DNA of 64,000 nt from Brenneria sp. hezel4-2-4 (GTDB lineage: Bacteria; Pseudomonadota; Gammaproteobacteria; Enterobacterales; Enterobacteriaceae): assembly GCF_013155275.1 (NCBI RefSeq), contig NZ_JABJXS010000001.1, positions 744,001-808,000 on the forward strand. The letters are read 5' to 3'. The notes under the pieces were generated by a model. That model had not been told where the DNA came from, made no database searches, and worked only from the letters and a program-made list of their open reading frames with translations. Within the stretch, counting starts at the first letter, position 1; each line of letters opens with the position of its first letter. The position numbers and the translations under genes are program-made. This document shows, piece by piece, positions 8,362 through 17,204 of this stretch.

Positions 8362-10509
8362 ATGCAGAAAGTGATTACCGTCTGTCCTTATTGCGGTTCA
8401 GGCTGCAAAATAAACCTGCTGGTTGAAAACGGCAAGGTGGTGGGCGCCGAAGGCGCCAACGGCCAGATCAACGAGGGCGAACTCTGTCTTAAAGGCTATT
8501 ACGGCTGGGATTTTCTTAATGACACCAAACTGCTGACGCCGCGTTTGAAGCAGCCGCTGATCCGCCGTCAAAAAGGCGCGCCGTTTGAAGCGGTGTCCTG
8601 GGACGAAGCGATTAGCTTCGCCAGCTCACGGCTGAAGGCCATCAAAGAGAAGTACGGCGCGGAGTCGATTATGCACACCGGCTCTTCCCGCGGCCCGGGC
8701 AACGAAACCAACTATGTCATGCAAAAATTCGCTCGCGCCGTTACCGGAAATAACAACGTTGACTGCTGCGCCCGCGTCTGCCACGGCCCGTCCGTCGCCG
8801 GTTTGCGGGTCACGCTGGGCAATGGGGCGATGAGCAACTCCATCTGTGAAATCGAGCATACCGAATGTATTCTGGTATTCGGTTATAACGCCGCGGATTC
8901 ACATCCCATCGTTGCCCGCCGGATCCTGAAAGCCAAAGAACGCGGCGCAAAAATCATTGTCTGCGATCCGCGCCATATCGAAACCGCTCGCATCGCCGAT
9001 CTGTGGCTGCCGCTGAAAAACGGCTCCAATATGGCGCTGGTCAACGCCTTTGCCAACGTGCTGATCAATGAGGGCCTCTATAACCAGGACTATGTCGCCC
9101 GTCATACCGAAGGATTTGAGGAATATAGCCAGATCGTCGCCAAATACACGCCGGAATACGCGGCCGAGATCACCGGGCTGTCGCCTCAGTTGGTGCGCGA
9201 GGCGATGCGGATGTTTGCCGCCGCTCCAACCGCCACTATTTTGTGGGGAATGGGCGTCTGTCAGTGGGGTCAGGGCGTGGATGTGGTCAAAGGCCTGTCC
9301 GGGCTGGCGCTGCTGACCGGTAATCTGGGACGGCCGAACGTCGGCGTCGGGCCGGTGCGCGGTCAGAACAATGTTCAGGGCGCCTGCGACATGGGCGCCT
9401 TGCCGAACATGTTCCCCGGTTATCAATCCGTTACCGATCCGGAAATTCGGAATAAATTCGCCCAGGCCTGGGGCGTGGCGGAGCTGTCGGACAAAGTCGG
9501 TTATTCCCTTACCGATGTGCCGCACAAGATTAAAGAAGGCAAGATCAGAGCAAACTATGTGATGGGAGAAGATCCGCTGCAAACCGAACCGGATCTGTCC
9601 ATGATGCGGGAAGCGTTCAGCGAACTGGAATTACTGATCGTTCAGGATATCTTCATGACCAAAACCGCCGCGGTGGCCGATATTATTTTGCCGGCCACCT
9701 CCTGGGGTGAACATGAAGGCGTGTACTCCGCCGCCGACCGCAGTTTCCAGCGTTTCTACAAGGCCGTCGAACCGCAGGGAGACGTCAAGCCGGACTGGGA
9801 AATCATCAGCCTGATGGCTACCGCGCTGGGCTACCCGATGCATTACAACAATACTCAGGAAATCTGGGACGAGATGCGGCATCTCTGCCCGACGTACTAC
9901 GGCGCCACCTATGAGAAAATGGCCGGGCTGGCCTGTGTGCCCTGGCCGTGCCCCACCGAGGACAGCCCGGGCACGCCGTGGCTGTACGAAGGCAACCAGT
10001 TTGCCCGTCCCGGCGGCAAAGGCCTGCTGTTCGCCACAGAATGGCGGGCGCCGATGGAACTGGTCGATGAAGATTATCCGCTGGTGTTGTGTACCGTGCG
10101 GGAAGTGGGCCACTATTCCTGTCGTTCGATGACCGGCAACTGTACGGCGTTGCAAACGCTGGCCGACGAACCCGGTTACGTTCAGGTCAATCCTGAAGAC
10201 GCCGAACGGCTGGGGCTGCGCGATCAGCAACTGACCTGGATCTCGTCGCGACGCGGCAAAGTGATGAGCCGCGTCGACGTCAGCGAACGGGTGAATAAAG
10301 GAGCGGTGTATATGACCTATCAATGGTGGATCGGCGCCTGTAACGAGCTGACGCTGGATCACCTCGATCCGATATCCAAAACGCCGGAATACAAATACTG
10401 CGCCGTCAAGCTGGAAGCGATTGAAAACCAGCAGTGGGCGGAAAATTACGTGCAGCAGGAGTATAGCCAGTTGAAAGCGCACCTGCGCAAAACGGCGGAA
10501 GTGAATTAA
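8362..10509 (+). CDS. fdhF: FdhF, formate dehydrogenase H, cysteine (selenium-free) form
   Basis: A 715-residue molybdopterin-guanine-dinucleotide oxidoreductase that oxidises formate to CO2 in formate hydrogenlyase. The N-terminal 4Fe-4S cluster cysteines are 8, 11, 15 and 42 (CPYCGSGC...LCLKG). Residue 140, the molybdenum ligand, is encoded by TGC (cysteine) at 8779-8781 where E. coli has the TGA selenocysteine codon. The neighbouring His141 and the surrounding motif HGPSVAGL are conserved. There is no in-frame TGA and therefore no need for SelB or a SECIS element. The length equals that of E. coli FdhF. The start has AGGAGA about ten bases upstream. Cysteine homologues are active but generally slower enzymes. 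Confidence 0.96.
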   Translation: MQKVITVCPYCGSGCKINLLVENGKVVGAEGANGQINEGELCLKGYYGWDFLNDTKLLTPRLKQPLIRRQKGAPFEAVSWDEAISFASSRLKAIKEKYGAESIMHTGSSRGPGNETNYVMQKFARAVTGNNNVDCCARVCHGPSVAGLRVTLGNGAMSNSICEIEHTECILVFGYNAADSHPIVARRILKAKERGAKIIVCDPRHIETARIADLWLPLKNGSNMALVNAFANVLINEGLYNQDYVARHTEGFEEYSQIVAKYTPEYAAEITGLSPQLVREAMRMFAAAPTATILWGMGVCQWGQGVDVVKGLSGLALLTGNLGRPNVGVGPVRGQNNVQGACDMGALPNMFPGYQSVTDPEIRNKFAQAWGVAELSDKVGYSLTDVPHKIKEGKIRANYVMGEDPLQTEPDLSMMREAFSELELLIVQDIFMTKTAAVADIILPATSWGEHEGVYSAADRSFQRFYKAVEPQGDVKPDWEIISLMATALGYPMHYNNTQEIWDEMRHLCPTYYGATYEKMAGLACVPWPCPTEDSPGTPWLYEGNQFARPGGKGLLFATEWRAPMELVDEDYPLVLCTVREVGHYSCRSMTGNCTALQTLADEPGYVQVNPEDAERLGLRDQQLTWISSRRGKVMSRVDVSERVNKGAVYMTYQWWIGACNELTLDHLDPISKTPEYKYCAVKLEAIENQQWAENYVQQEYSQLKAHLRKTAEVN

Positions 10510-10532
10510 CGGTCTTCCTTCACGGCTGAAGA

Positions 10533-10550
10533 TCCCCACAAATGTGGGGA
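10533..10550 (+). terminator. Hairpin after fdhF
   Basis: TCCCCAC and GTGGGGA form a seven-base stem around the loop AAAT, 24 bases after the fdhF stop. Only a weak T stretch (AGAATTTCTG) follows, so termination strength is uncertain. Confidence 0.45.
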
Positions 10551-10629
10551 AGAATTTCTGTCAGTGCAGTGAGGGTTTCGTGCGCACTAACCAATGAAGA
10601 TTTCTGCAACCGTTGCAGCACGCGCCCGA

Positions 10630-10660
10630 CATGGGGCGGCTCAATCGCCGCCGCCCCATG
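10630..10660. repeat. Perfect 11-base inverted repeat in a GC-rich block
   Basis: CATGGGGCGGC at 10630-10640 is the exact reverse complement of GCCGCCCCATG at 10650-10660, with a nine-base loop. It sits between convergent fdhF and fhlA. It may be part of a dispersed REP/BIME-like element or an mRNA 3'-end stabiliser; neither can be tested here. Confidence 0.6.
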
Positions 10661-10952
10661 ACCCCAGGCTTTTCGCGGGAAATCGCGTCGCTGCGCGATA
10701 CCTTCGGCGTTCGTGACCGCTGTTCGGGCCGCCAGTGACGCGCTCCCGGCGCGGCACTGGCTTTCGCGGCTGTCCTGCCGCTCACCCGGCGGTCCCGCCC
10801 ACCTCAGCACGATTTTTACGCGAAAGAAACCCTTAAGCATGCAACCTTTTGTTATTTAATGTGATTTACCGAATAATACTTAATTATTTTCTGGGAGTTA
10901 CCCCTCACGGGAAGACAGAGATCGCTACCCCGTAAAACGCCCCTACGTGATG

Positions 10953-13142
10953 CTACTCCATACTTTCCAGCATTCTGGCGGAGATCCCCATACGTTGCAT
11001 GCGCGACAGCAGTGTGGTGCGTTTCAATCCCAGCCTGGCGGCGGCGCCTCTCGGCCCGGCGACAATACCGTTGGTTTCCCGCAGCACCCGAATAATCCGC
11101 TGGCGCTCCGACTCATCCTTATGCTCTTTCACCGGCGAAGCCGCAGGAACAGGAAGCACCGCCGCTATCGCGGGAGACGGTTGCGGGACATCCAGGGGCG
11201 AGAGATGATATTGCAGTTCGGCCAGTTGCAAATTCAGCGTGGTTCCTCGGGTAAGGATCACCGCCCTTTCGATCACATTCTCCAGTTCACGTACATTTCC
11301 CGGCCAGGGCAGTTTACTCAACTGACGCAGCATTTCAGAAGGAATGCTGTCGATGGTTCGATTCATCCGGCGGGCGATCTTACGGGCGAAAAACTTGGCC
11401 AACAGCGGGATGTCCTCCGGCCGTTCACGCAGCGGCGGTATCACGATAGGAAAAACGTTTAAACGATAATAGAGATCGCTGCGGTATTCCCGATCGGACA
11501 CCATCTGTTTCAAATCACGATTGGTGGCGGCAATCAGGCGCACATCCACCGGAATGACTTTACTGCCGCCCAGCCGCTCAATCTCCCGTTCCTGCAATAC
11601 GCGCAACAGTTTGGGCTGAAGCTCCAGCGGGATATCGCCCACTTCATCCAGAAACAGCGTGCTGCCATCCGCCATTTCAAAGCGCCCCTGCCGTTGGCTC
11701 GTGGCGCCGGTAAACGATCCTCTCTCATGTCCAAACAGATCGCTTTCCAATAAACCGGAAGGTATCGCCGCACAGTTCATTTTCACCATGCGTTTGGCCT
11801 TACGCCGGCTCAGACTATGGATAGCCCGGGCGATCAGTTCCTTGCCGGTGCCGGTTTCGCCCAGAATAAGCACGGTACTGTCGCTGTCCGCCACCATTTC
11901 CACCTGTTGCAACACCTGACGGATCGCCGCGCTGCGGCCGATAATTTCCCCAAAGACTTCGCCGCCCAGGCTTTGCGTTTGTTCGGTCAACTGTTCCGTC
12001 AGATAGAAGTTCTCATGAATCAGGCTATCTTTCAGGCGGGTAATCTGCTCATAGGCCAGCGCATTATCCAGCGCGATGGCGATGCGCGATGCAATCTGGC
12101 TCAGCAATTTCATTTCCGCATCGCTGACCGATAGGTCGCAATGGTGAGCCAGCTCCAGCACCCCCAGTACCCGATCGCTGAAGGCCAGCGGAAACAGGCA
12201 GGCGTGTTTTAATCCGCTGTCGAACCACTGCGCCAGATAACGCGGCTGACCGGGCTGATTGACCCGATTATTGATTCGCGTAACCTCATTGTTCTGCATC
12301 ACTTCAGCCGCCCGGGTTTCCGATAGCTTGCGTTCCCCCTCCTCCAGACGCGGTGAACGTCCGGCAGGAAAATGGGTGGCGTAATACTTCAATGTCTTAT
12401 CGTCGTCGTCATTATCCCGTAATGCCAACGCCACAAAGTCGATACCGAAAAAGCGGTGGATCTCCCGGGAAACCTCCTGCGCCAGCGCTTTCAGTTCCAG
12501 TTTGGAAATCACGGTATTCGTCACATCAACCAGAATGCGAAAATGATCGCGTTCGTGGCGCAGTTTCTCCGCTTCGCGCTGCGCCTGCTCGCGCTCGCTG
12601 ATATTTTCCAGCGCCGAGGTAATCACGCCCGATAAGGCCTGAAAAAAGGCGATCTCGCTGTCGTCGAACAGGCTGCCGTCGATTTTAATAAACTCGACGC
12701 CGCCCAATGCCCGGTGCGGCGTGGATAATGGCAGTTGGCAATAGTCGCTGAGTCCGGCGTAGGCGGGTTGATCCATCAGGTGGGGAAAGTCGCGCTGGAA
12801 ACGATCCCGGTCGCAATGCAGCAGCGTATGCGTGTTCCACACCACGCTGCCCGGGCCGCCTAATAACAGTAAGGGATCTTCACTACGAATAGTTTTATTC
12901 GCGTCGCGGTCACGACGATAAAACAGGGTTTGATTATGTAACGGATCGAGCAGTAATAGATTGACCCGCCCAAACCTGACTACCGAAAAAGACAAACTAT
13001 CCAGTACCTGTAGCAGCGCATCGATGCTACGTTGCTGCAACAGCGTCTGAGACACTTTCAGCAGGCTATCCTGCCACAGAATGGACAAACGTGATGGGGA
13101 ACCTGTCAGTCGTATCGCCATAACCACCGCAAAAATCATCAT
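10953..13142 (-). CDS. fhlA: FhlA-type sigma-54-dependent activator of formate hydrogenlyase genes
   Basis: About 729 residues, read on the reverse strand. The protein has two GAF-like sensor segments (about 1-380; the second contains HERDHFRILVDVTN), then a AAA+ domain with Walker A GETGTGKE and Walker B DEVGD, and a C-terminal Fis-type helix-turn-helix (RLGLKRTTLLSRMQRM). It matches E. coli FhlA (692 residues) along its length and is more like FhlA than HyfR. The sigma-54 contact loop reads GSFTGA instead of the usual GAFTGA. Start choice is uncertain: ATG at 13142 is given, and an ATG at 13121 is also possible; neither has a strong ribosome-binding site. It should activate hydN-fdhF and hyc in response to formate. 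Confidence 0.9.
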   Translation of the reverse strand: MMIFAVVMAIRLTGSPSRLSILWQDSLLKVSQTLLQQRSIDALLQVLDSLSFSVVRFGRVNLLLLDPLHNQTLFYRRDRDANKTIRSEDPLLLLGGPGSVVWNTHTLLHCDRDRFQRDFPHLMDQPAYAGLSDYCQLPLSTPHRALGGVEFIKIDGSLFDDSEIAFFQALSGVITSALENISEREQAQREAEKLRHERDHFRILVDVTNTVISKLELKALAQEVSREIHRFFGIDFVALALRDNDDDDKTLKYYATHFPAGRSPRLEEGERKLSETRAAEVMQNNEVTRINNRVNQPGQPRYLAQWFDSGLKHACLFPLAFSDRVLGVLELAHHCDLSVSDAEMKLLSQIASRIAIALDNALAYEQITRLKDSLIHENFYLTEQLTEQTQSLGGEVFGEIIGRSAAIRQVLQQVEMVADSDSTVLILGETGTGKELIARAIHSLSRRKAKRMVKMNCAAIPSGLLESDLFGHERGSFTGATSQRQGRFEMADGSTLFLDEVGDIPLELQPKLLRVLQEREIERLGGSKVIPVDVRLIAATNRDLKQMVSDREYRSDLYYRLNVFPIVIPPLRERPEDIPLLAKFFARKIARRMNRTIDSIPSEMLRQLSKLPWPGNVRELENVIERAVILTRGTTLNLQLAELQYHLSPLDVPQPSPAIAAVLPVPAASPVKEHKDESERQRIIRVLRETNGIVAGPRGAAARLGLKRTTLLSRMQRMGISARMLESME

Positions 13143-13148
13143 AACCAA

Positions 13149-13967
13149 TAAGGTTAATAGTGTAAGGACTAACGAAAGGAAATCCTATGTCGCCGCGTCG
13201 ATTGATTGATCTGAATCGTGATCGCAGAGAGGAATAGCGCTTTCCCGACAAAAAATAAGCCTACGAACCATTTACTTTTTTGCGGTTGGGCATTCAGTGG
13301 CGTCACTGTCGCCAGACTTTTATTTAATCTCCGAACGCCGCGGATTATGCATATAACGTCATTGCCGTTTTTTCCGAGTAACAAAAATATTACTTTCATT
13401 TATCATCAAAAATACAAAAACCGCCCATTCCATTATTCTTATTGGCGGAATAATAAGCAAATTAAGCGATTATTTATCAATCAAATAAACTGTTGGACGG
13501 ATACAGGCCTTCCGGTTAAGCATCAGCGTAATTAAATCGTCGGCAACAACCCCGCTGAAAGAATAAATTCTGAACAAAATTCTATTTATTGCTAATACTG
13601 ACAAGATTATAAGTTAATCTGATGATGCAGAAAGCCAACGCACGGCACACCGCAGGCGTGTAAAAATAACCCATTGTTTTTATTAATTTTAATAAAAAAC
13701 CGTCTCTTCACGCGTAACGCTAAGCTATCTATTATCGTCATAACCGACCCGTAAGTATGCTTTTTTTGCATCGAACAATTATAATTCGCATCTTATCACC
13801 CAGAAAAAAAACGGTAAAAAATCAGAATCAAGGTAATATCTGCGTGCAGACACAACACCCCCAATAACAGTCAGGGTGCTGGTTCAGTGCGTTCAAGGAA
13901 TACGCGCGATCCACCACGCTGCAATAATACTGTGTTGTCTGAATCTATTCACCAACATGAGGTCAAT
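13149..13967. other. AT-rich intergenic region upstream of fhlA and the symporter gene
   Basis: About 820 bases of low-GC sequence separating the divergent fhlA and symporter genes. It must contain both promoters, but I could not assign them confidently. Short frames on both strands lack ribosome-binding sites and family resemblance. A small palindrome, TCTGCGTGCAGA, lies at 13839-13850, about 118 bases before the symporter start, and could be an operator. Confidence 0.5.
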
Positions 13968-15272
13968 ATGCAAAGGCAGAAGTTAGTTATACAGATAGCC
14001 GTCGCTATCTTATTAGGGATATTAGTGGGATGGCTATGTCATCAATATCTTGATGGCGGACGAGCAAAAGAAATCGCCTCTTATTTCAACATGGTTACCG
14101 ATATTTTCCTGCGTTTGATCAAGATGATCATCGCACCGCTGGTATTCGCCACGCTGGTTTCCGGTTTGGCCAGTATGGGCAACTCTTCCGCCGTCGGTCG
14201 TATCGGCATCAAAGCCATGACCTGGTTCATCACCGCTTCTTTCCTTTCCCTGCTGATCGGCATGGTGCTGGCTAACTTTTTCCAGCCCGGCGCCGGCATG
14301 AATCTGGAAGTTCCGGTCAATGCCGCGCACGTGGCAACCGGCCTGAACACCGATGGCTTTACGCTTAAGAACTTTATCAGCCACATTTTCCCGAGAAGTA
14401 TCGTGGAAGCGATGGCGAACAATGAAATTCTGCAAATTCTGGTTTTTTCCCTGTTCTTTGGCTCCGCGCTCGCCTATGTGAAAAATAAGAACAAAGGCGC
14501 GACGGTCATTGCCTCCATGATTGAGGAACTGGCCAAGATCATGTTCCGCGTGACGGACTACGTGATGAGCCTGGCGCCGATTGCGGTATTCGCCGCGATT
14601 GCCTCCGCCATTACCACACAGGGGCTGGGTCTGCTTTACGACTTCGGTAAACTGATCGGCGAGTTCTATCTCGGTCTGGCCTTGCTGTGGGGCGCACTGT
14701 TCCTGGTTGGCTATGCGTTTCTGGGCAAAGCCATCGTTACGCTGGCAAAACTGATCCGCGAGCCCACCATGCTGGCCTTTGCGACCGCCAGCAGCGAATC
14801 CGCCTATCCGAAAACCATGGAAGCGCTGACTAAATTTGGCGTACCGAAGAAAATCACCAGCTTTGTGCTGCCGCTGGGTTACTCCTTCAACCTGGACGGC
14901 TCAATGATGTATCAATCCTTTGCGATCCTGTTTATCGCTCAGGCATACAACATTGATTTAAGCGTGACGCAGCAAATCCTGATTCTGTTGACGCTGATGA
15001 TCACCAGTAAAGGGATGGCCGGCGTCGCGCGCGCTTCCGTCGTGGTGGTCGCGGCGACGCTGCCGATGTTCAGCCTGCCGGAAGCGGGGATTCTGCTGAT
15101 TATCGGTATCGACCAGTTCCTGGATATGGGCCGTACCGCCACCAACGTCATCGGCAACAGTATCTCTACCGCGGTGGTGGCCAGTCTTGAAAAAGACGTC
15201 CATGACGACGAGGAAGAGGAAGAAGACGCGGTCGTTTCCTATCAGGAAGTTCAGGCCAGTCAGAACAGTTAA
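13968..15272 (+). CDS. Dicarboxylate/amino acid:cation symporter (DAACS/GltP-DctA family)
   Basis: A 434-residue inner-membrane transporter of the glutamate/aspartate/dicarboxylate sodium or proton symporter family. Family marks include IIAPLVFATLVSGLASMG, the serine-rich hairpin ATASSESAYPKTME, and SFNLDGSMMYQ followed by TSKGMAGVARAS in the transport core. The ATG at 13968 fits the family N-terminus and has GAGG upstream; the frame could be extended to 13887 without support. The C-terminus ends in an acidic tail (DDEEEEEDA). The neighbouring LysR and racemase genes suggest an acidic amino acid as substrate. This is inference; dicarboxylates are equally possible. Confidence 0.9.
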   Translation: MQRQKLVIQIAVAILLGILVGWLCHQYLDGGRAKEIASYFNMVTDIFLRLIKMIIAPLVFATLVSGLASMGNSSAVGRIGIKAMTWFITASFLSLLIGMVLANFFQPGAGMNLEVPVNAAHVATGLNTDGFTLKNFISHIFPRSIVEAMANNEILQILVFSLFFGSALAYVKNKNKGATVIASMIEELAKIMFRVTDYVMSLAPIAVFAAIASAITTQGLGLLYDFGKLIGEFYLGLALLWGALFLVGYAFLGKAIVTLAKLIREPTMLAFATASSESAYPKTMEALTKFGVPKKITSFVLPLGYSFNLDGSMMYQSFAILFIAQAYNIDLSVTQQILILLTLMITSKGMAGVARASVVVVAATLPMFSLPEAGILLIIGIDQFLDMGRTATNVIGNSISTAVVASLEKDVHDDEEEEEDAVVSYQEVQASQNS

Positions 15273-15289
15273 TCTTGATGGTCATCTCA

Positions 15290-15317
15290 TAGCGGCCGTC
15301 CGGCCGCTATTTTTTTA
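15290..15317. terminator. Bidirectional terminator between symporter and LysR genes
   Basis: TAGCGGCCG and CGGCCGCTA form a strong GC stem followed by TTTTTTATC on the plus strand. It lies 18 bases after the symporter stop and overlaps the stop codon of the convergent LysR gene. Confidence 0.85.
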
Positions 15318-16209
15318 TCTGCCGCCGATGCGATTCCTTCATATAGCGCCAGAATTTTTCCGACGCCATATTCAACCGCGCATCCAGCCGATAAAGGTAA
15401 ACGCCCATTTGCATCACGGCGTTTTCCATATCGAGGATAACCAGCCGTTTGTTTTTAAGCTCTTCTTTGATGGAGTAATCCGGCAGCCAGGCAATGCCAT
15501 AACCTTGTTGCGTCATCCGCTTTAGCAGATCGCTCATTGAAGAGACGAAATGCACCGTAAATCTGTCGCTGCCGACGGTGGATAAATAGCGGCTTACCTG
15601 ACGCCCCATATAGCTGGTGTCGGTATAATTAAGCAGCGGTACGCCGGGGGCGTTAATATCAAACAAGGGTTTACCGGCGCCGTCAGCGGCGCAAACCGGA
15701 TAAAGCCGGGATTCCAGTATCTTTTCATGCATAAAGGGTTCAGACATCAATTCTTCATTGTAAAAAGAGAAGATAAAATCGCTGCGCCCTTCTTTTAGAT
15801 TTAATACCGCCTCATCAACGTCGATTGACTCGACATAAAATATTTTCTCCTGAGATTCCGGTACGTTCTTTAGCAACTCAGGCATTATGAAAATCGATAA
15901 CGAATGCGCCGCGGCAATAATGATTTTATTTTTATAATTGCTGCCGCCGTGCAGTTTATTAAGCTGATATTCCAAATCATCCAGCGTATTGCGAATATGC
16001 GCATGAAAAACCCGGCCCGGCTCGGTTAATTGTAATGGTGAGGAACTACGGTCGAAGATATCAAAACCAATTGCGGTTTCCAGCGCGCGAATGCGCCGAC
16101 TGAATGATGACTGAGAAATATTTCTTTTTTCCGCCGCCAGCGTAAAACTACGATATTCTTCCAGCGCAATAAAATCATACAGCCATTTTGTCTCGATATT
16201 ATTCAACAT
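15307..16209 (-). CDS. LysR-family regulator resembling HypT/YjiE
   Basis: A 300-residue LysR-type regulator with an N-terminal winged helix-turn-helix (about 8-66, ISQSSFSRRIRALETAIG) and a substrate-binding effector domain. The N-terminus NIETKWLYDF and the segments AAAHSLS, AIDVDEAV-like and FVSSMS...L match E. coli HypT (YjiE/QseD), the hypochlorite-responsive regulator, better than other LysR proteins I know. HypT senses through methionines, and whether the same residues are present was not checked by alignment. It is divergent from the racemase gene and convergent with the symporter, so it probably controls one or both. Confidence 0.88.
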   Translation of the reverse strand: MLNNIETKWLYDFIALEEYRSFTLAAEKRNISQSSFSRRIRALETAIGFDIFDRSSSPLQLTEPGRVFHAHIRNTLDDLEYQLNKLHGGSNYKNKIIIAAAHSLSIFIMPELLKNVPESQEKIFYVESIDVDEAVLNLKEGRSDFIFSFYNEELMSEPFMHEKILESRLYPVCAADGAGKPLFDINAPGVPLLNYTDTSYMGRQVSRYLSTVGSDRFTVHFVSSMSDLLKRMTQQGYGIAWLPDYSIKEELKNKRLVILDMENAVMQMGVYLYRLDARLNMASEKFWRYMKESHRRQIKK

Positions 16210-16272
16210 GATATTTCACCGATTATATTTTACCGCGTTGTTGAACCCAAGAAAAGCATGAGAAGACCATTC

Positions 16273-16293
16273 GCTATGCAAATCATACATAGC
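16273..16293. promoter_or_regulatory. Candidate LysR operator (T-N11-A palindrome)
   Basis: GCTATG and CATAGC flank nine bases, forming a dyad with the T-N11-A pattern (T at 16277, A at 16289). It lies between the divergent LysR gene (start 16209) and racemase gene (start 16387), as expected for autoregulation with a divergent target. Confidence 0.5.
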
Positions 16294-16386
16294 AGATGGG
16301 AATTTAGCAATTCACATTTCTCGACGATATGCGATTATCCTTTTAATTTCAAAAATCTACAATGACGGCTATATAAGGTGAACATC

Positions 16387-17103
16387 ATGAACCGCTTAGT
16401 GGGCATACTCGGTGGCATGGGACCGGGCGCAACCGTTGATGCGATGCAGAAGCTGATAAAGAATACGCCGGCTTACCGGGATCAGGACCATATTCCAATG
16501 ATTGCGGTATCGATACCGGATATCCCGGACAGAACAAAATGTATTCTTGATCACAGCGCGTCGCCGTTGGAAAAAATGATCCAATATATGAAAATATTGG
16601 AAAATGCCGGCGCCGAGTGCATTATCATTCCCTGTAATACCGCACATTACTGGTTTAATGAATTAAAACGGCACACCCGTGTCGAAATGATCAGTATTAT
16701 TGATACGACCTGCCAGGTTATTCAGGATAAAAAGATAGTCAAGGTCGGGCTATTGGCCACCACCGCCACCATCCAGGCGCAGATTTATCAGGATAATCTG
16801 GGTAAGAACGGTATTTATTGTCATATTCCTACCCGTACGGAACAGGATTTGGTGATGGAAAGCATTTATGCGTATAAAGCGGGGAAATTTAATCAAGCAC
16901 ACGCCATGTTATCGCCGATAAAAGATCGGATGCTGCAAGCAGGAATCGAGAAAATTATTCTGGGCTGTACCGAACTCCCGCTTATCTTAGCGAGAGAGAT
17001 ACAAAAAACCCCTGACGACTATATCGATGCGACGGAAGAATTAATTAAAAAAACCGTCGAGTGGTATTTTTCGCCTTCCCACAACCATGAAGTTGCCGCC
17101 TGA
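16387..17103 (+). CDS. Aspartate/glutamate racemase family protein
   Basis: A 238-residue member of the Asp/Glu/hydantoin racemase superfamily. The N-terminal phosphate/substrate loop reads GILGGMGPGATVD. The two catalytic cysteines lie in PCNTAHYW and GCTELPLIL, so both acid-base residues for PLP-independent racemisation are present. The ATG at 16387 is preferred, with AAGGTG 6-12 bases upstream; a GTG at 16378 forms part of that site. Together with the symporter and LysR gene it suggests uptake and interconversion of an acidic amino acid, possibly a D-isomer. Enzymes of this family also act on other substrates. Confidence 0.88.
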   Translation: MNRLVGILGGMGPGATVDAMQKLIKNTPAYRDQDHIPMIAVSIPDIPDRTKCILDHSASPLEKMIQYMKILENAGAECIIIPCNTAHYWFNELKRHTRVEMISIIDTTCQVIQDKKIVKVGLLATTATIQAQIYQDNLGKNGIYCHIPTRTEQDLVMESIYAYKAGKFNQAHAMLSPIKDRMLQAGIEKIILGCTELPLILAREIQKTPDDYIDATEELIKKTVEWYFSPSHNHEVAA

Positions 17104-17204
17104 GATACTGTTAACTCGCTTCCATTTTTATTTTCCAGGCTTGCTAGCTGCCGCATTACTGCGCATGATTACATTTTGATGACGGCAGACTAACGTGGCA
17201 AACC

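Larger units (their letters stand above)
10510..10952. other. Intergenic region between convergent fdhF and fhlA
   Basis: About 440 bases with no credible gene. A short hairpin terminator (10533-10550) comes first. A GC-rich block follows (about 10610-10830) holding an 11-base perfect inverted repeat. An AT-rich stretch (10840-10900) then precedes the end of fhlA. The GC-rich block resembles a dispersed chromosomal repeat in composition, but no second copy was seen in this window. Confidence 0.5.

Noticed and set aside
8779..8781. Selenocysteine in FdhF
   Set aside because: The codon is TGC, not TGA, and the frame is continuous; no SECIS is required.
13218..13535. 105-residue frame upstream of the symporter
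   Set aside because: No ribosome-binding site, AT-rich promoter-like sequence and no family resemblance.
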